Shown here: piece by piece, positions 12,904 through 19,669 of the stretch
Position numbering within the stretch: position 1 is the first letter of the stretch
Layout: the number at the start of each line of letters is the position of its first letter
Assembly (NCBI GenBank): GCA_002424305.1
Contig: DIQZ01000020.1
Span: forward strand, 1 to 19,669
Reading direction: 5' to 3'
DNA from: Firmicutes bacterium UBA5449
Lineage (GTDB): Bacteria > Bacillota > SHA-98 > UBA4971
Length of the DNA: 19,669 bases
The notes under the pieces: generated by a model
The model's input: only the letters and a program-made list of their open reading frames with translations
Told to the model about the DNA's origin: nothing
Database searches by the model: none
Translations under genes and position numbers: made by a program

Positions 12904-14814
12904 TCAAACCGCCTCCCTACCCGCTCCTGCAAACTGGCTGTTGTAGAGATCCGCATAAAAGCCATTCATGGCAAGGAGCTCGTTATGAGTGCCTGTCTCA
13001 ATAATGCTGCCGTTATCCATGACAAGTATCAAATCTGCATCACGAATTGTCGAAAGTCTATGAGCAATGACAAAGCTTGTCCTCCCTTTCATAAGATCCA
13101 TCATAGCTCTTTGAATGAGGATTTCAGTTCTTGTATCCACGCTGCTTGTAGCCTCATCAAGAATCAGAATCGCAGGATCTGCAAGTATCACGCGGGCAAT
13201 AGTCAAGAGCTGTTTTTGTCCCTGAGAAATATTAGAAGCATCTTCATTTAGCATAGTGTCATAGCCTTCAGGGAGAGTCTTTATGAAGTGGTCCGCTTGA
13301 GCCGCCTTTGCTGCCATGACAATCTCATCCAAGGTAGCCCCTTCGCGTCCGTAAGCTATGTTATCCCTGATAGTCCCGTGGAAAAGCCATGTATCTTGAA
13401 GCACCATACCGAAAATGGAACGCAGATCCCCACGCCTAAGCTCCCTGATATCAACACCGTCAACAGTAATCCTGCCACCGTCTATTTCATAGAAACGCAT
13501 CAAGAGGTTCACAAGTGTGGTCTTGCCTGCACCTGTCGGACCCACAATAGCAATTGTCTGTCCGGATTCGACATGTATATTCATATCCTCAATGAGAGGA
13601 GCGTCTTTCTTGTAGCTGAAGTTCACACGATCAAATTCCACTTCTCCCCTGGGAAACCCTATGACCTTAGCATCCTCACTGTCAGGAACTTCTTCAGTCT
13701 CATCAAGCAGTTCAAACACACGCTCTGCTGATGCAATAGTGGATTGAATGATATTAGCTATGTTCGCAGTCCTCACTATTGGTTGGGTGAACTGCCTTGC
13801 ATACTGGATGAAAGCTTGAATATCACCGATGGCAATTGTCCTTCTCGTGACAAGGATACCGCCGACTACTGCGACAATCACGTAGCTGAGATTATTGATA
13901 AACCCCATAAGCGGCATGATGATACCTGAGATAAACTGCGCTTTCCAAGATGCGTTATAGAGTTCTTCGTTAATCTTATTGAACTCTTTGACAGATTTAT
14001 CCTCACGTCCGAATGCTTTCACTATCACGTGGCCTGTATACATCTCCTCAACATGGCCGTTAAGTTCACCCAGCGTCCTTTGCTGGGCTATGAAGTACTT
14101 CTGCGAGCGAGATGCCACAAACCGCGTCACCATTACTGAAAGCGGCAAGGTCACAAGACAAACCAATGTCAATAGCGGATTTATTGAGAGCATCATGATG
14201 ATACTGCCAACAAGAGTCACTACAGCCGATATCAGCTGCGTAATGCTTTGCTGCAGAGTTCCGCTGACATTATCGACATCATTTACGACGCGACTCAATA
14301 TCTCACCATGGGTCTTCGAATCAAAGAACGAAAGAGGCAATCTCGACAGCTTGTCATTTATGGCCTTACGCATGTTATAGACGGTTTTTTGCGAAATATT
14401 GACCATAATTATCTGCTGAATATAGGTGAAGAATGCGCTGGCAACATAAAGCCCACCTAATATCAGAAGTATGCGCAAGATATAGTCGAAATCTATACCT
14501 TGGCCGGGTACACCCTTCATCTTGCCAATACTGCCTTCAAACAGTTCAGTTATGGCTTTCCCCATGATTTTCGGGCCGGCAATACCAAAACCTGTGCCGA
14601 GGATTGACATGATGACGACAGCAATGAGTTGCAGCCTGTGAGGCTTCAGATATCCCATTAGCCTTTTCAGCGTTCCCTTAAAATCCTTTGCCTTTTCGAA
14701 CGACATTCCCCTACCGTGTCTGCCGCCTCCCCAGCCTCCTCCGCGGCGGGGCCCTCCATCGGATCTTTGTCCGGGTCCTCGGCTGGGTCTTGCCTGTCTC
14801 TCATTCCTGCTCAA
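12904..14814 (-). CDS. ABC half-transporter, consensus subunit of a heterodimeric exporter
   Basis: A 636-residue half-transporter: a six-helix exporter membrane domain (about 60-365) followed by an ATPase domain (about 390-625). Walker A is GPTGAGKT (425-432), the signature is ISQGQ (529-533) in place of LSGGQ, Walker B is ILILDE with catalytic Glu554, and the switch is His585 in IAHRLST. The active Glu and His make this the catalytically complete partner of the gene upstream. A Gly/Arg-rich, probably disordered tail covers residues 1-36. The start is TTG 14814, overlapping the preceding stop (TTGA), with GAGGAGG 7 bases upstream, so the two are translationally coupled. Pairing with a MarR regulator suggests multidrug or lipid export; the substrate is unknown. 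It resembles YheH/TM288-type subunits. Confidence 0.92.
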   Translation of the reverse strand: MSRNERQARPSRGPGQRSDGGPRRGGGWGGGRHGRGMSFEKAKDFKGTLKRLMGYLKPHRLQLIAVVIMSILGTGFGIAGPKIMGKAITELFEGSIGKMKGVPGQGIDFDYILRILLILGGLYVASAFFTYIQQIIMVNISQKTVYNMRKAINDKLSRLPLSFFDSKTHGEILSRVVNDVDNVSGTLQQSITQLISAVVTLVGSIIMMLSINPLLTLVCLVTLPLSVMVTRFVASRSQKYFIAQQRTLGELNGHVEEMYTGHVIVKAFGREDKSVKEFNKINEELYNASWKAQFISGIIMPLMGFINNLSYVIVAVVGGILVTRRTIAIGDIQAFIQYARQFTQPIVRTANIANIIQSTIASAERVFELLDETEEVPDSEDAKVIGFPRGEVEFDRVNFSYKKDAPLIEDMNIHVESGQTIAIVGPTGAGKTTLVNLLMRFYEIDGGRITVDGVDIRELRRGDLRSIFGMVLQDTWLFHGTIRDNIAYGREGATLDEIVMAAKAAQADHFIKTLPEGYDTMLNEDASNISQGQKQLLTIARVILADPAILILDEATSSVDTRTEILIQRAMMDLMKGRTSFVIAHRLSTIRDADLILVMDNGSIIETGTHNELLAMNGFYADLYNSQFAGAGREAV

Positions 14815-16538
14815 GCCAACTCCTCCTCTGAAAGCTGTGACATGACAATCTCGCGGTATACATTACAGGTCTTAAGAAGATCCTTGTGGCTCCCCATCCC
14901 TGCAATTTCGCCGTTATCTAGGACTATGATTCTATCAGCATCCATAACCGTGCTGACTCTTTGTGCAACAACAATCACAGTGGATTCCATAGTTTCTCTC
15001 TCAAGCGCAGCACGCAACTTTGCATCAGTCTTAAAGTCAAGAGCTGAGAAACTGTCATCGAAAATGTAGACCTCGGGCCTTCTGACTAACGCACGAGCAA
15101 TCGACAGCCTCTGTTTCTGGCCGCCTGACAGATTAGTCCCGCCTTGTGCGACCATCGAATTAAAGCCATCATTCATACTTGTAATGAATTCAGTTGCTTG
15201 CGCGATTTCCGCAGCCCACTCCACCTCTTCCAAAGTCGCGTTCTCCTTGCCGTACCTGATGTTATCAGCAACGGTGCCTGAAAATAAAACCGCCTTCTGC
15301 GGGATAAAGCCTATTTTGGATCTCAAATCTTCCTGGGACATATCGCGTATATCCACACCGTTAATCAGGATACTTCCACTGTCAATATCATAGAAACGCA
15401 GGATAAGGTTGACTAATGTAGACTTGCCTGAACCTGTGCCGCCAATGACTGCAGTCACTTCTCCCGGCCTTGAAACAAAAGAAATATCACGGATAACAGG
15501 CCTCTCAGCACCGGGATAGCTAAAGGTGACATCCTTAAACTCTACATGACCTCTCCCTGTACCATCACTTTTGACTTCTTTTGCGTCCTTAATCTCAGGA
15601 ACCGTATCCAGCACCTCGTTGATTCTCACAGCAGATGCTGATGCTCGAGGTATCATGACAAACATCATGGACACCATAATTAATGAGAACATGATATGCA
15701 TGATATATTGGATAAACGCCATCAAGGAGCCCACCTGCATACTACCTTGGTCAACACGAATACCGCCGAACCATATGACTGCTATCGCCATAAAATTCAT
15801 GGCCACCATCATAAGAGGCATAGCACCGGCCATGATTCTATTGACTCTGATAGCAGTGCTTGTCAGGTCGAGGTTTGCATCGTTAAAGCGCCTCTTTTCA
15901 TAGTTAATGCGGTCAAAGGCGCGTATCACTCGAATACCGGTAAGGCCTTCACGAAGAACACGGTTGACCCTATCCAGTTTCTCCTGCATTACCTTAAACA
16001 GCGGAGTACTCTTTTTCATCACAATAGCCACACCGACTACAATCACAGGAATAATTACAATAATGATCCGGGCTAAAGCTGCATCTTGTGACACCGCCAT
16101 AATAATACCGCCGATAAACATCATTGGCGCAGTAACCATCATGCGCAGCATGACCATTACAAGCATCTGAATTTGAGTGATATCGTTTGTGGTTCGTGTG
16201 ATGAGAGATGCAGTACCTATCTTGTCAAACTCATTCAGCGAAAACTCTTCAACCCGTGAGAAGACCTTGCCTCGAAGGATTTTACCGAACCCCATGGCAG
16301 TCTTGGATGACAGATTAGCGGCAATGATCGTGCAAACAGCACCTATTGCAGCTACAAGTAGCATTAGCCCGCCAACTCGTAATATGTAATTCGTATCTCC
16401 CTGAACTACACCAATGTCAATGATATTTGCCATCAACGTAGGTAGATATAGCTCAAAGAGCGCTTGAAAGAAGATTAATACTAAGACTGCGGCTATAGAA
16501 AATCTGTATGGCTTCAAAAATCTAAATAGCTTGATCAT
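14811..16538 (-). CDS. ABC half-transporter, degenerate-site subunit of the same exporter
   Basis: A 575-residue half-transporter: membrane domain about 12-300, ATPase domain about 330-560. Walker A is GGTGSGKST (366-374) and the signature is a canonical LSGGQ (470-474). Walker B reads YIFDD, so the catalytic Glu is Asp495. The switch His is replaced by Gln526 (VAQRVST). These two changes mark the non-hydrolysing site, as in TM287 of the TM287/288 pair and YheI-like subunits. In the heterodimer its intact LSGGQ completes the partner's active site, while its own Walker motifs face the partner's ISQGQ. The start is ATG 16538 with GAGGATGA upstream. It lies 28 bases below the MarR gene and overlaps the next gene by four bases, so the three form one operon. 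Confidence 0.92.
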   Translation of the reverse strand: MIKLFRFLKPYRFSIAAVLVLIFFQALFELYLPTLMANIIDIGVVQGDTNYILRVGGLMLLVAAIGAVCTIIAANLSSKTAMGFGKILRGKVFSRVEEFSLNEFDKIGTASLITRTTNDITQIQMLVMVMLRMMVTAPMMFIGGIIMAVSQDAALARIIIVIIPVIVVGVAIVMKKSTPLFKVMQEKLDRVNRVLREGLTGIRVIRAFDRINYEKRRFNDANLDLTSTAIRVNRIMAGAMPLMMVAMNFMAIAVIWFGGIRVDQGSMQVGSLMAFIQYIMHIMFSLIMVSMMFVMIPRASASAVRINEVLDTVPEIKDAKEVKSDGTGRGHVEFKDVTFSYPGAERPVIRDISFVSRPGEVTAVIGGTGSGKSTLVNLILRFYDIDSGSILINGVDIRDMSQEDLRSKIGFIPQKAVLFSGTVADNIRYGKENATLEEVEWAAEIAQATEFITSMNDGFNSMVAQGGTNLSGGQKQRLSIARALVRRPEVYIFDDSFSALDFKTDAKLRAALERETMESTVIVVAQRVSTVMDADRIIVLDNGEIAGMGSHKDLLKTCNVYREIVMSQLSEEELA

Positions 16539-16566
16539 AAGTCATCATCCTCATCAGTTAGATCCG

Positions 16567-17025
16567 TCATAACCTTGAAATCTCAGTCATATCAAAGTAA
16601 GTCAGCACTTTTGATAGCAGTTCCGCAAGCTGACTTGTGTTTTCTTCTCCTAAGTATTCAACCAATCCTTCAAACAACCGATGGAAAGTGCCTGCAGCCT
16701 TCTCCAGAATCCTTTCCCCTTTTTCCGTAATCCCGACTCGAACAACCCTTCTATCCTCTGTATCCACGCTGCGCAAGACGAGCCCTTGGGCTTCCAGGCT
16801 ATTCACAAGTTGTGTGACTGACGGGGATGTAACCCTTAGGAAACTGCTGATTTCCGAAACCTTAATCCCGGGAGAATCCGAACCTGTATTCTTATTGATA
16901 CAGTAAAGCGCCCACATCTCACTGGATCTTAGGCCCATTATCGGACTTTGATGCCAATTTGTTCGACTAAGCTTCCAGGACACATCCACAAGCTTCTTCG
17001 CAGCTTTTCGCTTAGTATCATCCAT
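16567..17025 (-). CDS. MarR-family transcriptional regulator of the ABC exporter operon
   Basis: A 152-residue winged-helix repressor. A helical dimerisation N-terminus leads to the DNA-reading helices (IKVSEISSFLRVTSPSVTQLV) and the wing, with the MarR hallmark VDTEDRRVVRVGITEKG, then a long C-terminal helix pair. The start is ATG 17025, because GGGAGGTG lies 5 bases upstream; the longer frame to 17055 would translate the ribosome site and the tandem repeat. As first gene of a MarR-ABC-ABC operon it likely represses its own promoter at the palindromes in 17105-17138 and is released by the exporter's substrate or a related ligand. That last part is inference from the family. Confidence 0.9.
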   Translation of the reverse strand: MDDTKRKAAKKLVDVSWKLSRTNWHQSPIMGLRSSEMWALYCINKNTGSDSPGIKVSEISSFLRVTSPSVTQLVNSLEAQGLVLRSVDTEDRRVVRVGITEKGERILEKAAGTFHRLFEGLVEYLGEENTSQLAELLSKVLTYFDMTEISRL

Positions 17026-17043
17026 AAGGGCACCTCCCATCGT

Positions 17044-17083
17044 CTTAAGCATCATATCGGCTACTTAAGTATCATGCCGACTA
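17044..17083. repeat. Tandem 20-base repeat in the marR leader
   Basis: Unit 1 (17044-17063) begins CTTAAGCATCAT, unit 2 (17064-17083) begins CTTAAGTATCAT, and both end in CTA; 16 of 20 positions agree. The repeat lies between the predicted transcription start and the MarR ribosome site, so it is transcribed as leader RNA. It may be a second binding array or a simple duplication. Confidence 0.55.
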
Positions 17084-17104
17084 CGCCGGAAATCAAAGAA
17101 TTGA

Positions 17105-17117
17105 TTAGGTTACCTAA
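17105..17117 (-). promoter_or_regulatory. Candidate MarR operator overlapping the transcription start
   Basis: TTAGGTTACCTAA has perfect 6-base arms around a single central base. It directly abuts the -10 box and covers the expected start of transcription near 17110, the usual place for an autorepressor of this family to block RNA polymerase. Confidence 0.5.
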
Positions 17118-17145
17118 CTATATATATGTTCTTAGAACGTGTCAA
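17117..17145 (-). promoter_or_regulatory. Near-consensus sigma-A promoter of the MarR-ABC operon, with a palindrome in the spacer
   Basis: On the minus strand, TTGACA (17145 to 17140), a 17-base spacer and TATAGT (17122 to 17117). This is a perfect -35 and a 5/6 -10. The spacer holds GTTCTTAGAAC (17128-17138, plus strand), perfect 5-base arms around one base, a second candidate operator. The leader to the MarR start is about 85 bases. Confidence 0.7.
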
Positions 17146-17256
17146 GTATGGCTGGCAACAGTGTACTTTGAGGAGTATAAGTCGAATATCATGTTATTGT
17201 GGAATTGCGTTTGGGATCATATGATGAATCGGTGGGATTTCAGACCTGTAACCCGC

Positions 17257-17958
17257 CTACGCACGGTTACAGCAGAAGCTACTCTCGCGCGCCAGAGGCT
17301 TAACAGGACAGAGATTACACTTTGGGTTCCTGGATGTACACATCTCTTTTCCCAGTCTTACTATAAGAGCATGGTACTCATTAAACAGCTGGGCTGAAGG
17401 AGGAAGGTTGTCCATAAAGAAGGTACGCGCTTTCTCATAGGACAGATCCTCAGGGATAATGCCTAACCGTCCGAAGATCCTTCGCGTGTAGGCATCGATT
17501 ACAAAAGAAGGGAGTCCCCCTGCATAAAGAAGTATGGAATCTGCAGTCTCAGGACCGACGCCATATACGCTCAACAAATCCTGCCGCACCTCATCAAGAG
17601 GCCTCTTGATGAGACTATCCAAATCAGAGCCGGAATTCTCCGAAAGAAAACCGGCAATAGCCTTTAACTTGCGAGCCTTCATGTTATAGTAGCCTGACGG
17701 GCGAATAAGTTCAGCAAGCTTGTCTATATCCGTTTCCAAAAGGCCGTCCAATGACAAGACACCTGCAGTCCTTAAGTTAGAAATAGCCTTCTCCACGTTT
17801 CGCCATGAAGTGGATTGAGTAAGTATCGCTCCCACTATTACCTCAAACTGAGTCTCAGCAGGCCACCAGTTTTGAGGGCCAAAACGCTTATAAAGCAAAT
17901 CATAGATTTCCATCAGACTATCGGTCAAAGTACCATCATTCATCTTGTCCATCACCAT
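17257..17958 (-). CDS. Endonuclease III-related HhH-GPD DNA glycosylase (MagIII-like)
   Basis: A predicted base-excision glycosylase of the helix-hairpin-helix GPD superfamily, 233 residues. WWPAETQFEVIVGAILTQST (31-50) is typical of the endonuclease-III-related subgroup. The hairpin is LLSVYGVGPETAD (128-140), and the catalytic Asp is D155 in FVIDAYTRR. Glu137 stands where true Nth has the Schiff-base Lys, so a monofunctional glycosylase without lyase activity (3-methyladenine type, like MagIII) is more likely than Nth. The iron-sulfur loop is incomplete: C207-x6-C214-x2-C217 is followed by Cys only at 229/230 instead of five residues on, so a 4Fe-4S cluster is doubtful or unusually spaced. 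The start is uncertain: ATGs at 17958, 17952 and 17943 all lack a strong ribosome site. It is a single gene upstream of, and codirectional with, the MarR operon. Confidence 0.85.
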   Translation of the reverse strand: MVMDKMNDGTLTDSLMEIYDLLYKRFGPQNWWPAETQFEVIVGAILTQSTSWRNVEKAISNLRTAGVLSLDGLLETDIDKLAELIRPSGYYNMKARKLKAIAGFLSENSGSDLDSLIKRPLDEVRQDLLSVYGVGPETADSILLYAGGLPSFVIDAYTRRIFGRLGIIPEDLSYEKARTFFMDNLPPSAQLFNEYHALIVRLGKEMCTSRNPKCNLCPVKPLARESSFCCNRA

Positions 17959-18246
17959 GACTTTTCAGAAGAAATATCTATGCTGTAAAATGTCCCGGGC
18001 AGCCCCACCCGAGGGAATTGCAGAAAATCATTCCCTGACCACCATGGGAACGCATCAAATATCAATACATAGCCTAAACAAGTAAGTGTTTCATGTAGTA
18101 TACTGTAAAATAGTGTACCCGGCTTGCAAGGTTTAGTCCAGGATCATACGCAAGAGACAATGCTCAGCAGGCGAACATTAAGACTACTGTCGCCCATAGA
18201 GGCATAACCTACGATATTGTGAGACTGAAGAAAGAGGGATGATACG

Positions 18247-19053
18247 TTGCCGAAGTTGTTTGACTGTCATATGCACTCTACACATTCTTGTGATGCAACT
18301 GCATCCTTTGATGAACTTTGTGAGAGCGCATTGAAATACGGCCTACGTGGGATTTGTGTGACTGACCACGCAGATTTTGATCCGATAGATCCGGGACACA
18401 AATTTCATGACTATGATGCTTACATGGCAGATGTGGATAGGTGCAGAAAGAAGTATGGCAGCAGGCTAATAATCAAAACCGGAGTAGAAGTTACTTATCA
18501 GACGGAATTTGTCGACGACATAAGGCGATTCCTCAGCACCCACAAATTTGATTATGTGTTAGGTTCGGTTCACCTAATTGATCATGTTTTTGTCTTGGAT
18601 CCTAAGTATCCCGAAGGAAAAACCAAGAAAGAGGCTTACGAACCATACTGGCAGGAAACCTTGGCCATGGTAGAAAGCGGCTTGTTTGAGCATATAGGCC
18701 ACTTTGATTATATTAAGTCTATGCGGAGAGAAGATTACGGTGAGTTCAAGCCGGAAGCATGGATGCCCCAAATCACAAGAATACTCGAAAAGATTGTGGC
18801 ATCAGACGCCATCCTGGAAGTAAACACATCCGCCTTAAGAAAAAACCACTTAGAACCGTACCCGGGTTGGGAAATACTCAAGCGTTACAAAGACCTTGGC
18901 GGCACCCATGTGGTGCTGGGTTCAGACGCTCATTCCCCGTACCGAGTTGCACTGGGTTTCAAAGAAGTAGCAGCTCAACTTAAGCGTCTAGGCCTCACAA
19001 TATGTGAGGACGAAATATTCCCAAGGTCAATGATTAGCCAGCTTGCTACTTGA
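18247..19053 (+). CDS. PHP-domain phosphatase, histidinol-phosphatase (HisJ/HisK) family
   Basis: A 268-residue metal-dependent phosphoesterase with the PHP barrel. Metal ligands visible in order are His8 and His10 (DCHMHSTHS), Asp40-His41 (VTDHADFD), Glu81 (GVEVTYQ), His109 (GSVHLID), His152 (GHFD), and Asp227/His229 (GSDAH). The length and motif order fit the class that removes phosphate from L-histidinol phosphate, the penultimate step of histidine synthesis. No other his genes are nearby, so another sugar- or nucleotide-phosphate substrate is possible. The start is TTG 18247, with AGAGGG 8 bases upstream; the ATG at 18240 is out of frame. It is convergent with the DegV gene, leaving 13 bases between the stops. 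Confidence 0.85.
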   Translation: MPKLFDCHMHSTHSCDATASFDELCESALKYGLRGICVTDHADFDPIDPGHKFHDYDAYMADVDRCRKKYGSRLIIKTGVEVTYQTEFVDDIRRFLSTHKFDYVLGSVHLIDHVFVLDPKYPEGKTKKEAYEPYWQETLAMVESGLFEHIGHFDYIKSMRREDYGEFKPEAWMPQITRILEKIVASDAILEVNTSALRKNHLEPYPGWEILKRYKDLGGTHVVLGSDAHSPYRVALGFKEVAAQLKRLGLTICEDEIFPRSMISQLAT

Positions 19054-19066
19054 CTACGTTTTTCGA

Positions 19067-19669
19067 CTACGCTTCGCCCGACAAACAGATTACACCGATA
19101 ATGCCCGGTCCTCCGTGGATTGCAAGGGCAGGTCCGATATCGGTAACTACTATTTCCTTACAGTTCACAAGAGGTCTAAGCTTATCGCGCAATCGGTTCG
19201 CTTCATCCAGTACATTCCCATGAACCACTGCAAGCCTGGCCTTTGGATTTTTTCCGGCTGCCTCCAAAGCCAACTCGACAAGCCTGTCTAACGCTGCACG
19301 ACGAGTCCTAACCCTGTCCACAACTTCAACAGCACCTCGTCTTATGGATATCAACGGCTTTATGGATAATACTGAAGCTATAAGCGCCTGTCCTGCACGA
19401 ACCCTGCCGCTCTTTAGTAGATGGCGAATAGAGTCAATCACCGCATAACTTCTAATATGGGGTCTTAGCTCTGTCAGCAAACGAAGGATTTCTTCTTTGG
19501 TCTTGCCACTTAAAACAGCCTCTGCAGCCTCTAATACCAAAAAACCGATTCCCATTGAAGCAGACTCAGAATCAAATACTTCTATATCCGCTCCGGGGAA
19601 ACGCGCTTTAGCCATATTTGCCACCTGGCATGTCCCACTGCCATCAGAAGTTATGTGAATTGATATTAT
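19067..19669 (-). CDS. DegV family protein (fatty-acid-binding), 5' end beyond window
   Basis: The frame is open from the right edge and gives the last 200 residues of a DegV protein. IISIHITSDGSGTCQVA is the region that carries SSxLSGT in relatives. It is followed by VFDSESASMGIGFLV, with the DS and MG/G residues that line the lipid carboxylate pocket, and a C-terminal domain with VVHGN and GPALAIHGGPG. The usual length is about 280, so roughly 80-90 N-terminal residues lie outside the window; the internal GTG at 19624 is not the start. Family members bind a fatty acid and, as FakB-type proteins, can present it to the kinase FakA. No fakA is visible here, so that role is a family inference. 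Confidence 0.88.
   Translation of the reverse strand: MISIHITSDGSGTCQVANMAKARFPGADIEVFDSESASMGIGFLVLEAAEAVLSGKTKEEILRLLTELRPHIRSYAVIDSIRHLLKSGRVRAGQALIASVLSIKPLISIRRGAVEVVDRVRTRRAALDRLVELALEAAGKNPKARLAVVHGNVLDEANRLRDKLRPLVNCKEIVVTDIGPALAIHGGPGIIGVICLSGEA

Noticed and set aside
16948..17397. 149-codon plus-strand frame across the MarR start and promoter.
   Set aside because: It runs antisense through MarR, the promoter and the glycosylase end; composition is not protein-like.
18122..18242. Open plus-strand frame of about 40 codons ending in YDIVRLKKEG just before the PHP gene.
   Set aside because: It contains no usable start codon with a ribosome site. The rest of the 17959-18246 gap shows only the short palindrome AGTATACT and no clear promoter.
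1..19669. CRISPR arrays, rRNA genes and complete insertion sequences.
   Set aside because: No regularly spaced repeats, rRNA signatures or transposase genes with terminal repeats were seen.

Overview
The window looks like a chromosomal segment of an anaerobic, low-to-mid GC Gram-positive (Bacillota, Clostridia-like). The evidence is strong AGGAGG-type ribosome sites, frequent GTG and TTG starts, sigma-A type promoters, and a gene set typical of fermentative Firmicutes: tyrosine phenol-lyase, alanine dehydrogenase, DUF2935, a MarR-ABC-ABC operon, a PHP phosphatase and DegV. No 16S rRNA or species-level marker is present, so the lineage is an inference.

Region 1 (1-4260) is amino-acid metabolism. 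Tyrosine phenol-lyase and a serine hydrolase lie on the minus strand, and an NAD-dependent alanine dehydrogenase (start corrected to TTG 3135) is divergent from them. The lyase yields pyruvate and ammonia, which are the two substrates alanine dehydrogenase can combine into alanine.

Region 2 (4256-11410) is an accessory, mobile-looking zone. It opens with a small ORF coupled to ald but broken by an in-frame TGA, followed by a tyrosine recombinase. Next comes a visibly AT-rich two-gene cassette: a DEDDh exonuclease fused to a BRCT domain, followed by a Cys-rich protein. After that are a decayed M20 peptidase, a lipoprotein, an orphan membrane protein, several gene relics, a tRNA-Arg(TCT) with a poorly paired acceptor stem, and a secreted protein. 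A 15-bp exact copy of the tRNA-Arg anticodon arm recurs 1.28 kb downstream of the tRNA, as expected of an attachment-site scar. A relic at 9835-9993 resembles the broken ORF at 4256-4459, with only synonymous differences over five consecutive codons.

Region 3 (11425-19669) is ordinary chromosome. It holds a DUF2935 protein, a small unknown protein, and a MarR-regulated operon encoding a heterodimeric ABC exporter with one degenerate ATP site. The operon's promoter is close to consensus and is surrounded by palindromes. These are followed by an endonuclease-III-related glycosylase, a PHP-type histidinol-phosphatase-like protein, and the C-terminal two thirds of a DegV protein that runs off the right edge.

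The strongest candidates for something undescribed are the exonuclease-BRCT/Cys-rich cassette beside the integrase, the two related small-ORF relics, and the tRNA-Arg arm duplication.
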